Assembly: GCA_020860745.1 (NCBI GenBank)
Contig: JAJBTR010000392.1
Coordinates: 1 to 10,612 of the forward strand
DNA length: 10,612 bases
Direction of reading: 5' to 3'
Source of the DNA: Lachnospiraceae bacterium
GTDB lineage: Bacteria; Bacillota; Clostridia; Lachnospirales; Lachnospiraceae
The position numbers and the translations under genes were made by a program. The notes beneath the pieces were generated by a model. The model did no database searches. It worked only from the letters and a program-made list of their open reading frames with translations, and was not told the origin of the DNA. Positions 1-5,533 of the stretch are shown piece after piece. Position 1 is the stretch's first letter. The number at the start of each line of letters is the position of its first letter.

Positions 1-54
1 TTAAATTCAGCATTTATCTTATGTTTAAAATTTCTTCATGAAACAACCCTGTAG

Positions 55-76
55 AAAAGCATTGTGAAATGCACTT
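55..76 (-). terminator. Weak candidate terminator after spoIIIAH
   Basis: Reading the minus strand after the spoIIIAH stop, GCATT and AATGC can pair around a TCAC loop (59-72). After one mismatch the stem can extend by three weaker pairs, and four T follow (55-58). The stem is short and AT-rich and the T run is partly used in the extended pairing. It may only be a weak attenuator, and the operon transcript could continue past the window edge. Confidence 0.3.
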
Positions 77-89
77 GTAAAGTTACTTT

Positions 90-821
90 TTACTCTGCTG
101 ACCCTGAGATCGGTGTGATAACGATATTTTCCGCGCTGATTCCGGTTTTTCGCTTTACAATGTCCTCCACCTGAGCCCGCTTCGCATCCGTGACATCCCC
201 CATATCAAGCACGACATCCGCCGTGTCATCGGTGATGCTCACCACGACATCCGTAAAACCTTTTGCCGCCAGCAGCAGCTCCGCTGCGTTTTCCCGCTCC
301 GCCACATCGGTCATGGCAACCATAGCGTCCACGGCGTCCTGTTTCTGCGCATCCGTAAGGGATGTGCTGTTAATAATTTCCAGCAAAGCCTCCTTATTTT
401 TCGACCGCACCTGCTCCCGACTCAATTTTACCTCGGCAGCATAGTCCACTGTACTCTCAGCGGAAGTCAGAACAGTCTCTCCGGCTGCAGAGCTGTCCGT
501 ATCCACGGAATCCCCACCAGTGCTGTCCTCATCCGTTCCGGTATCCGTGTCCGTATTCTCCGTGCCATCGCTCCTGGCCGACGCCGCATCTGTTTCCGTT
601 TCCGCCCCAGCGGCTGCCGTATCCGTATTCTCCTCCGTATCAGTAAAAATTTCCGCCACGGAGTCTTCCTCGGATATTTCATATGTATCAGCCACCTCAT
701 CCGCGGTCGTCTCCACAGCTTCATCTGCTGTTGTCTGAGTGTAACTGATATAGCCCGCCACCGCAATCATCAATGCCAGCGCCGTAATAATAATCTGGTT
801 TTTCCGAAATACTTTTTTCAC
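90..821 (-). CDS. spoIIIAH: Stage III sporulation protein AH (SpoIIIAH)
   Basis: A 243-residue bitopic membrane protein of the mother cell. Its outer domain pairs with forespore SpoIIQ across the intermembrane space to build the A-Q channel. One transmembrane segment (about residues 9-27) follows a basic N-terminus (MKKVFRKNQ). A long Thr/Asp/Glu/Ala-rich linker fills about 29-128, and the C-terminal ring-building (YscJ/FliF-like) domain spans about 132-240, including KNKEALLEIINS and the end GISAENIVITP. The start is GTG at 819-821, with an AGGAGGGG ribosome site about 5 nt upstream. That GTG overlaps the spoIIIAG stop in GTGA, implying translational coupling. The protein is somewhat longer than my recollection of B. 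subtilis SpoIIIAH (about 218 residues), and the acidic linker accounts for the difference. Identity is secure from domain order and from being last in the operon. Confidence 0.95.
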   Translation of the reverse strand: MKKVFRKNQIIITALALMIAVAGYISYTQTTADEAVETTADEVADTYEISEEDSVAEIFTDTEENTDTAAAGAETETDAASARSDGTENTDTDTGTDEDSTGGDSVDTDSSAAGETVLTSAESTVDYAAEVKLSREQVRSKNKEALLEIINSTSLTDAQKQDAVDAMVAMTDVAERENAAELLLAAKGFTDVVVSITDDTADVVLDMGDVTDAKRAQVEDIVKRKTGISAENIVITPISGSAE

Positions 822-1396
822 TCTGACCCCTCCTGTACATTTTCCATCTTAACTACCTTTATTTTATGTGCTTCCAATCCAAATAATGCTTCCACTGCCT
901 CAGAAATATTCGACGCAACCGTGCTGTTTCCGCCGCCCTCCGCCACCACCAGAACACCCTCAATCGCAGGAACAATTTCTTTGCTGACAAACGGCTCCTC
1001 CTCACTGTCCGTGAATACCGTCGCCTCACTGCTCTCCGTGCGGGTATCGGATGTTCCGCCCTCCTGTGAGGATGAATCCTCCTGCGAACAGGTCACATCC
1101 TTTTCCACCACGGCCTCTCCGCTATCCTGAAAAGTAATCATCACCTCCACAGCCCCAACACCCTCCATCCGGGATAAAATATCCGCCAGACGGCTCTCCA
1201 TCTCCGCCTCATAATCGGTGGCTGTAACCGTATCTGAGGTTTCCGAAAGCGCATCCGTCTCCCCGGATCCGGAAGAGGATTCGCCGCAGCTGGATGGAAA
1301 GACGATGACCAGCAACAACACACCGGTCAGAAACAGAATCAGGCACTGATCCTTTTTTGGTTTTTTCTTTTTCCATATATTCTTCCAGTCCTTCAT
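818..1396 (-). CDS. spoIIIAG: Stage III sporulation protein AG (SpoIIIAG)
   Basis: A 192-residue component of the SpoIIIA-SpoIIQ channel. In Bacillus its soluble domain forms a large ring in the intermembrane space. Here a lysine-rich N-terminus (KKKKPKK) precedes one transmembrane helix (about 18-35). A Ser/Thr/Glu-rich stretch follows, then the ring-building domain from about 62 to 183. That domain contains GVGAVEVMITF (79-89), a polar insertion rich in Ser, Thr and Glu (about 100-136), and PAIEGVLVVAEGGG (143-156), a hallmark segment of the family. The ATG start overlaps the spoIIIAF stop (ATGA), with GGAGGA upstream. It overlaps spoIIIAH downstream by 4 nt. The sequence FPSSCG after the helix is not a proper lipobox, so I do not call it a lipoprotein. 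Confidence 0.94.
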   Translation of the reverse strand: MKDWKNIWKKKKPKKDQCLILFLTGVLLLVIVFPSSCGESSSGSGETDALSETSDTVTATDYEAEMESRLADILSRMEGVGAVEVMITFQDSGEAVVEKDVTCSQEDSSSQEGGTSDTRTESSEATVFTDSEEEPFVSKEIVPAIEGVLVVAEGGGNSTVASNISEAVEALFGLEAHKIKVVKMENVQEGSE

Positions 1397-1701
1397 TCCG
1401 CAAGATCCTCCGTCAGTCTGGATTCAAACTCTTCATACACCTTCGCCTGCACCTCCTCCATCCCGGACCAATCCATATCCGCCGCATTCTGTTCCTCCAT
1501 CTGTAAGATAATCTCTTCCTCCCAGCCGTTCATCCCCATGAAAGAAATCAGCGGTTTCATCAGCACAGCGATCAGGATAAGACCCGCAAAAAAACGGATA
1601 TATTTTACGTACTTCTGATCTGGCAGAATCTGCAGCGCCATGGTCAGAAAAATCACCAGGCAGACCATCTGCTTTACCCAGGACATCAGTTCCGAAAGCA
1701 T
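1393..1701 (-). CDS. spoIIIAF: Stage III sporulation protein AF (SpoIIIAF), short form
   Basis: The call rests mainly on position between spoIIIAE and spoIIIAG and on the N-terminal architecture. Two hydrophobic helices (roughly residues 10-27 and 36-52, containing MVCLVIFLTMALQIL and FFAGLILIAVLMKPL) are followed by an acidic tail ending ESRLTEDLAE. I chose ATG at 1701 because GGGAGGG (1706-1712) sits just upstream. An in-frame GTG at 1752 would add 17 residues, overlaps spoIIIAE and lacks a good ribosome site. From 1701 the product is 102 residues, about half the length I recall for B. subtilis SpoIIIAF (about 206). The missing part is the soluble C-terminal ring-building domain. The reading frame ends in an ATGA overlap with a normal spoIIIAG start, so the short length looks genuine rather than the result of a local frameshift. 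Confidence 0.85.
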   Translation of the reverse strand: MLSELMSWVKQMVCLVIFLTMALQILPDQKYVKYIRFFAGLILIAVLMKPLISFMGMNGWEEEIILQMEEQNAADMDWSGMEEVQAKVYEEFESRLTEDLAE

Positions 1702-1705
1702 ATTA

Positions 1706-1712
1706 CCCTCCC
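1706..1712 (-). promoter_or_regulatory. Ribosome binding site deciding the spoIIIAF start
   Basis: GGGAGGG on the minus strand lies 4-5 nt before ATG 1701. It sits downstream of the alternative GTG at 1752 and therefore favours the shorter SpoIIIAF. Confidence 0.7.
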
Positions 1713-1758
1713 GTCTTTCAGGCATTTCGTAATCTGCCGCAAATTCTTTCACGCCGCA

Positions 1759-2490
1759 TCAGCGCACCGCTGTAATGACAATAGCGATAGTGAGCAGAAT
1801 CATCAGAATACCGGTGAGCAGCGTCTTCAGAAGAAGTCCCGCACTTTCGCCGATACTGTCAATGCAGTTACAGACCTGCGCGCTTGCAAAGGGCTGTATC
1901 ATCGCTCCGGTCGCCTTAAACATCAGGAAAAAGAGAAACATTTTGACAACCGGAACAAACGACACACCGACCACCACGATCATCGCCGCCACGCCGACGC
2001 CGTTTTTTATCACCAGCGCAGATCCCAGAAAAATATTCCCCACAGTCTCCGTAACGCTGCCAAGTCCCGGAATCATCCCCAATACTTTTGTCACAGACAT
2101 TTTTTTCAGATTATCTACCGACGGTGCAATCATCGCCTCAATCACATTGATTCCGGTTACGCCGGCCAGCAGTGCCCGGAGGCTCCACTGAATCAGATTC
2201 CGGATCAGCGCGGTCAGACGAGAGATCATTTTTCCCCCGGTGAGGCAGTTCAGCATCTGAAAAACAGCAAAAACATGAATGACCGGCGCTATGACAGAGG
2301 CAAGCAGCCGCTCCACCAGCCAGATGACCCCGACCGCAATCTGATAAAAAGCAGCCGCTGTCGCCTGGGCTGAGGCAAAAATCAGCGTCATGGAAAATGC
2401 CGGTATCACCGCCTCCATCATCGCCACAGTCTGACTCATCACATCCTCAAACATTCCGGACACAACCAGATACGACCGCGTCAGCAGCAC
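1759..2490 (-). CDS. spoIIIAE: SpoIIIAE, C-terminal part (separated by frameshift)
   Basis: This is the C-terminal, polytopic membrane part of SpoIIIAE, a large integral membrane subunit of the mother-cell channel complex. The frame is open upstream to about position 2502 and joins the N-terminal part if one base is added in the A run at 2503-2509. In the restored frame the protein runs NSQISRTGFYLFF-LVLLVLLTRSY. A GTG at 2488-2490 is only a formal start with no ribosome site. Several hydrophobic helices are evident, for example AVIPAFSMTLIFASAQATAAAF, LLASVIAPVIHVFAVF, AAMIVVVGVSFVPVVKMFLFFLMF and the C-terminal LLTGILMILLTIAIVITAV. Conserved-looking loops include LGMIPGLGSVTETVGNIFLGSALVIKNG. 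The repaired protein would be about 410 residues, close to my recollection of about 399 in B. subtilis, so apart from one base the gene looks complete and under selection. Confidence 0.9.
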   Translation of the reverse strand: MLLTRSYLVVSGMFEDVMSQTVAMMEAVIPAFSMTLIFASAQATAAAFYQIAVGVIWLVERLLASVIAPVIHVFAVFQMLNCLTGGKMISRLTALIRNLIQWSLRALLAGVTGINVIEAMIAPSVDNLKKMSVTKVLGMIPGLGSVTETVGNIFLGSALVIKNGVGVAAMIVVVGVSFVPVVKMFLFFLMFKATGAMIQPFASAQVCNCIDSIGESAGLLLKTLLTGILMILLTIAIVITAVR

Positions 2491-2990
2491 CAGCAGTACC
2501 AGAAAAAAAGATAAAACCCCGTCCTGGAAATCTGACTGTTTTCAAACACATCAATAAAATTGTGAAAAAATGCAAACGCCATCGTCAGGATCAGAATGCG
2601 GACCAGAATACTTTTATACTCCGCTGCATCTGAAAAAATAAGAGGCCTCACTACATTCCACACATCCCCGGCAGAAATTTCCGTATCCGTATCCAGGATG
2701 CCCGTCACAATGTCAGCAAAAGAAATATCCTGCATAACCTCATTCTCCGCCAGAATATCATCCGCGCCATCCAGATCCAGCTCTTCCAGAAGCGCTTCCG
2801 TCAGATCCTCAATATCCTCTCCCAGCATATCGCTGTCATCCTCTGCAGCGGGACTGTTCTCCCTGGCGGAATCTCCCGCATTCTCCGCCATGGAACCAAC
2901 CTCCCCCGCCAGAGCAGGCAGGGGACTTACTATCCACAGACCCGCAGCCGCCAGACAGGACAGCAGCAGAACTCTTCTCGTCTTTTTCAT
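2481..2990 (-). CDS. spoIIIAE: SpoIIIAE, N-terminal part (separated by frameshift)
   Basis: This is the N-terminal 169 codons of spoIIIAE as read without correction. A signal peptide (about residues 1-28, basic MKKTRR, hydrophobic core, ALAG end) precedes a strongly acidic segment (about 36-84). The first transmembrane helix of the channel core follows (about 127-145, ILVRILILTMAFAFF). Genuine SpoIIIAE sequence continues to about residue 163 (FYLFF). The last six residues, WYCWCC, are out of frame and end at TGA 2481-2483. The ATG overlaps the spoIIIAD stop (ATGA), with GGAAGGA upstream. Uncorrected, this product would have one helix and be non-functional. The explanation is a base lost in the 7-A run, as an assembly error, a real mutation or, less likely, recoding. 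Confidence 0.88.
   Translation of the reverse strand: MKKTRRVLLLSCLAAAGLWIVSPLPALAGEVGSMAENAGDSARENSPAAEDDSDMLGEDIEDLTEALLEELDLDGADDILAENEVMQDISFADIVTGILDTDTEISAGDVWNVVRPLIFSDAAEYKSILVRILILTMAFAFFHNFIDVFENSQISRTGFYLFFWYCWCC
2501..2510 (-). other. Homopolymer frameshift site in spoIIIAE
   Basis: On the minus strand the reading-frame codons are CTT TTT TTC TGG, made of a run of seven T. Eight T would give CTT TTT TTT CTG and keep SpoIIIAE open for about 410 residues. The heptamer T TTT TTC also fits the X XXY YYZ pattern for -1 ribosomal slippage, and a weak purine-rich element (AGGACGGGG) lies roughly 10 nt before it. I see no convincing downstream stem-loop. A homopolymer miscall or true indel is the simpler explanation. 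Confidence 0.85.
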
Positions 2991-3370
2991 ACACCCATCA
3001 ATCCTTCCACGGTCTCAATCAGCGCCAGAAGAACAGGCACGCTGACCGCCATAATGGATAATTTTGCAAACACTTCAATCTGTTTGCCGAGCGTTCCGTA
3101 TCCGGCATCCCCGCAGATCTGTGTGGCAAACTCCGCGACATAAGTGATGCCGATCATTTTCAGCAAAACCCGTATCATAGAGGAATCCACCCCCAGGTAA
3201 TCCTGGATCTGCCGGATGGTATCCATCACCGCGCCAAGCTTCTCAACGGAAAAACCCAGGATCAGCAGCGCTGTGCCCAGACTGATATAGAGTGCATACT
3301 CTCTTCTTTGCTGCTGGAAAAGCAGGGCCATGATAACTCCCGCAAATCCGATCATGACTACCCGGATCAT
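2987..3370 (-). CDS. spoIIIAD: Stage III sporulation protein AD (SpoIIIAD)
   Basis: A 127-residue integral membrane protein of the mother-cell SpoIIIA complex, similar in length to the Bacillus protein (about 133). Hydrophobic helices lie at about residues 3-19 (VVMIGFAGVIMALLF), 27-42 (ALYISLGTALLILGF), roughly 65-83 and 103-121. The conserved-looking stretch LKMIGITYVAEFATQICGDAGYGTLGKQIE (about 70-99) is characteristic of SpoIIIAD, including the EFATQICGDAG core. GGGAGGTGAG precedes the ATG. It starts 30 nt after spoIIIAC and overlaps spoIIIAE by 4 nt. No separate biochemical activity is established for this subunit. It is taken to form part of the membrane channel or export apparatus. Confidence 0.94.
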   Translation of the reverse strand: MIRVVMIGFAGVIMALLFQQQRREYALYISLGTALLILGFSVEKLGAVMDTIRQIQDYLGVDSSMIRVLLKMIGITYVAEFATQICGDAGYGTLGKQIEVFAKLSIMAVSVPVLLALIETVEGLMGV

Positions 3371-3400
3371 CTGTCTCTCACCTCCCCCCCCGCATTACAA

Positions 3401-3595
3401 TCAGAGCGAAAACAGATCCTGGATTTCTTCAAACAGATCATATATGTAGGGAACAATCCAGAACAGAACGATAATCAGCCCGGCCAGGCTGGCCAGAAAC
3501 GCGTGTTCCTCCCTGCCGCTGTGCTTCAGTACCTGTCCGATCACAGTCACCAGGATACCGACCGCCGCTATTTTAAACAAAAGATTTACATCCAT
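3401..3595 (-). CDS. spoIIIAC: Stage III sporulation protein AC (SpoIIIAC)
   Basis: A 64-residue membrane protein with two helices (about residues 4-21, LLFKIAAVGILVTVIGQVL, and about 32-55, AFLASLAGLIIVLFWIVPYI) joined by the polar turn KHSGREEH. This is the standard SpoIIIAC pattern, and the length matches the family (about 65-68). The open frame extends upstream to 3685, but the added 30 residues (MCELHRETAA...) are polar, unlike the family, and have no ribosome site. GGCGGGGGAAG lies just before ATG 3593-3595, so I chose that start. A 130-nt gap separates it from spoIIIAB, the widest gap in the operon. I see no promoter or gene in that gap. Confidence 0.93.
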   Translation of the reverse strand: MDVNLLFKIAAVGILVTVIGQVLKHSGREEHAFLASLAGLIIVLFWIVPYIYDLFEEIQDLFSL

Positions 3596-3725
3596 ACACT
3601 TCCCCCGCCTGTTCCGGAACATAGTTGCAGAGCCATGAATATTGCGAAACACGGCGGCTGCCGTCTCACGATGCAGCTCACACACATGAAACCAGACTCC
3701 TCTGTCTCCTTCTTCCTGACATCAA

Positions 3726-4244
3726 TTACAGGAGGACTAGAATGACCATCACTCCAACCGCCACAGAAAGATAAGCGTAAAGCCTTCTTTTCTCCGCCAT
3801 CACCTTTTCCGCCTCCTCCAGTTTTTGCTCCAGGCGTTCCCTGCAGCGATGAAGATGGCTGACCTGCGCCTCAGCATCCAGATAACCCAGATTTCTCCCT
3901 GTCTCCAGAAGAATATCGAGCTCCTCTCCCGACAGCATCAGCCGTCTCTGTTCATTCTGAAAATAAAAGCGCCAGACTGACTCCAGATCCCCGCAGGAAG
4001 CTTCCCGCAGCCTGTCAGCGATTTTTTTCATCACCTCACCTGCCGGCCCATGGTATTTTTCCGTCAGCCGTCCCAGAGCCTCCGCCATCGTCAGCCGTTC
4101 GTAACGGATTTCTCCGGCAAGAAGGCTCAGAATTCGAATCAGGGAGAGAAGCACATCCCTGTGATACTCCTGTTTTTCCGCCAGAGCGCCCGCATATCCG
4201 ATGCAGGCAGACAGAATCAGGACGGATCCGATTAACTTTGCCAC
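3726..4244 (-). CDS. spoIIIAB: Stage III sporulation protein AB (SpoIIIAB)
   Basis: A 172-residue protein, close to the family length of about 171. A hydrophobic N-terminal helix (2-21) and a C-terminal helix (about 155-172, LYAYLSVAVGVMVILVLL) flank an alpha-helical, charged cytoplasmic domain. Its segments include LLAGEIRYERLTMAEALGRL and GRNLGYLDAEAQ. Family knowledge links SpoIIIAB to GspF/PilC-like inner-membrane components of type II secretion systems. It is thought to work with the SpoIIIAA ATPase. The start codon is GTG at 4242-4244, preceded by AAAGGA at good spacing. It lies 50 nt downstream of spoIIIAA. Confidence 0.94.
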   Translation of the reverse strand: MAKLIGSVLILSACIGYAGALAEKQEYHRDVLLSLIRILSLLAGEIRYERLTMAEALGRLTEKYHGPAGEVMKKIADRLREASCGDLESVWRFYFQNEQRRLMLSGEELDILLETGRNLGYLDAEAQVSHLHRCRERLEQKLEEAEKVMAEKRRLYAYLSVAVGVMVILVLL

Positions 4245-4294
4245 TGCTATTCCTTTCTTTTTCTTTGCACACCGGAGTACACACAGATTGAATT

Positions 4295-5272
4295 TTAAAC
4301 AGTACAGGCACTGAACAGTTGCGAACTGTCATCTGTCTCCATGCAGATCAGTTTTCCTTCCTGGTCAAAAACACGATACTCCCGCACGCCCGCGGCACAG
4401 GAAAGCACAACATACCGTTGAAACAACTTTTCCTTTCTGTAAATATCCCACCCCGGCTTTTCCCAAAGCTCCTCCACATCGCGGCTGTGTATCGTCGCCA
4501 GAATCCGGCAGCCGCAGCGGACAGCATAGCGCAGCGCCTCCATATCCGCCTGTCCGCCAATCTCATCCGCCGCAAGCACCTCCGGCGACATTGACCGCAC
4601 CATGAGCATCATCCCCGTTTCTTTTGGACAGCCATCCAGCACGTCCGTCCTGAAACCGACGTCATTCTGCGGAACACCGCGGATGCACCCGGCAATCTCA
4701 GAACGCTCGTCCACCAGTCCGACCTTTTTCCCCGCAACATGGTTATCTCCATCTGAGAGCAGACGCACCAGATCGCGAAGCAGCGTTGTTTTTCCGATCC
4801 CCGGTGTGGAAAGAAGCAGCGTGTCCAGGAATTCTGTTCCGCGGCGGAGCTCCGGAAAAATCCGGGCAGTGCACCCTTTATGCTCCGCAGCAACCCGGAT
4901 ATTCAGATAAGATATGGGGTAAATCCTCCGTATTTTTCCATTTTCCACGGAAACCTGTCCGCAGATGCCGATCCGGTGACCGCCCTTGACCGTAAGAAAC
5001 CCCTGCTTTACCTCCTCCTCATAAGCATAAAAAGAATAATCTGGCATAAACGTACACATCTGCTCCAGATCCTCCCGCCGCATCCGAACACAGGAATTAT
5101 CCGGTTTCCTGACCAGTTCAATGTCGCGAAGATATAATTCCCCTTCCGCTGTCAGGAACATCAGATACTGATCAGTGCGCACCCGGATTTCCTCCAGACT
5201 GCGGTCAAATATGCCGCTTTTTTCGATTTGCTCCCTCAGACGCAGGGGAAGCAGGCGAATAATCTGCTGCAT
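4295..5272 (-). CDS. spoIIIAA: Stage III sporulation protein AA (SpoIIIAA), ATPase
   Basis: A 325-residue cytoplasmic ATPase related to the hexameric GspE/PilT-type secretion ATPases, proposed to power the SpoIIIA-SpoIIQ channel during engulfment. An N-terminal domain (1-145) contains KQGFLTVKGGHRIGICG (about 89-105). The Walker A loop is at about 155-162 (STPGIGKT), followed by LLRDLVRLLS. DERSEIAG (188-195), RTDVLDGCPK (208-217) and the Walker B segment EVLAADEIGG (231-240) follow in the expected order. ATIHS (259-263) resembles the sensor region. Serine replaces the first glycine of a textbook Walker A, which I believe is common in clostridial homologues. AGAGG lies about 10 nt before ATG 5272. 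It is the first gene of the operon. In Bacillus this operon is sigma-E dependent in the mother cell. Confidence 0.95.
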   Translation of the reverse strand: MQQIIRLLPLRLREQIEKSGIFDRSLEEIRVRTDQYLMFLTAEGELYLRDIELVRKPDNSCVRMRREDLEQMCTFMPDYSFYAYEEEVKQGFLTVKGGHRIGICGQVSVENGKIRRIYPISYLNIRVAAEHKGCTARIFPELRRGTEFLDTLLLSTPGIGKTTLLRDLVRLLSDGDNHVAGKKVGLVDERSEIAGCIRGVPQNDVGFRTDVLDGCPKETGMMLMVRSMSPEVLAADEIGGQADMEALRYAVRCGCRILATIHSRDVEELWEKPGWDIYRKEKLFQRYVVLSCAAGVREYRVFDQEGKLICMETDDSSQLFSACTV

Positions 5273-5301
5273 CTTTTTTCATCCTCTCTGCTGATATCTC
5301 T

Positions 5302-5350
5302 GCCCGGAAATATTCAGACTGCGCAGCGCAAAAGCACTGTACAACCGGGC
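5302..5350 (-). other. Potential leader structure upstream of spoIIIAA
   Basis: GCCCGG (minus strand, 5350-5345) can pair with CCGGGC (5307-5302) across a loop of about 37 nt. Inside it, AGTGC-TTTT-GCGCT can form a small hairpin with one G-U pair. If transcription starts near 5365 this would lie in the 5' leader of spoIIIAA, before its ribosome site. It matches no riboswitch I know. Confidence 0.3.
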
Positions 5351-5372
5351 ATTTTCTTTTTCAGCCTAAGAT

Positions 5373-5401
5373 AATATATGGAAATCCGGACAAGATAGAA
5401 C
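5373..5401 (-). promoter_or_regulatory. Very tentative sigma-E-like promoter for the spoIIIA operon
   Basis: CATATATT (5380-5373, minus strand) matches six of eight positions of the sigma-E -10 consensus CATACAAT and lies about 100 nt before spoIIIAA. The expected -35 region (GTTCTAT at 14-nt spacing) is poor. The call relies mostly on knowing that the operon is sigma-E controlled in Bacillus. Confidence 0.25.
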
Positions 5402-5403
5402 CG

Positions 5404-5447
5404 AAAACGCAAAAAACTCTGATCTGGGCGCTCAAAACAGAAAAAAC
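5404..5447 (+). repeat. A-rich direct repeat upstream of the ptb-like promoter
   Basis: AAAACGCAAAAAAC (5404-5417) and AAAACAGAAAAAAC (5434-5447) match at 12 of 14 positions and are exactly 30 bp apart, about three helical turns. The second copy ends three bases before the -35 hexamer. A-tracts at this spacing could act as UP elements, bend DNA or bind a regulator. Confidence 0.6.
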
Positions 5448-5450
5448 ACC

Positions 5451-5480
5451 TTGACCGGAGTTATCTTCATACTATACAAT
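5451..5480 (+). promoter_or_regulatory. Sigma-A-type promoter for the phosphate acyltransferase gene
   Basis: The -35 TTGACC (5451-5456) matches five of six positions of the consensus. The -10 is TACAAT (5475-5480, 18-bp spacer) or the overlapping TATACA (5473-5478, 16-bp spacer). The predicted transcript would have a leader of about 45 nt carrying AAAGGA before the ATG at 5534. Confidence 0.7.
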
Positions 5481-5533
5481 AGAAAAGTATTGGATTAAAA
5501 GAAACGAAACATATACAAAGGAACGGTGAAATC

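Noticed and set aside
520..738. Plus-strand Ser/Val-rich open frame opposite spoIIIAH
   Set aside because: It is the antisense of the acidic repetitive linker. The Ser/Val repeats are a codon-composition shadow and there is no ribosome site.
1285..1300. Possible lipoprotein signal in SpoIIIAG (FPSSCG)
   Set aside because: Residues before the cysteine do not fit a lipobox, and SpoIIIAG is known as a bitopic membrane protein.
5300..5320. GAATATT on the minus strand, a perfect sigma-E -35 match
   Set aside because: No -10 resembling CATACAAT lies 14-15 nt downstream, and the resulting transcript start would fall on the spoIIIAA ribosome site.
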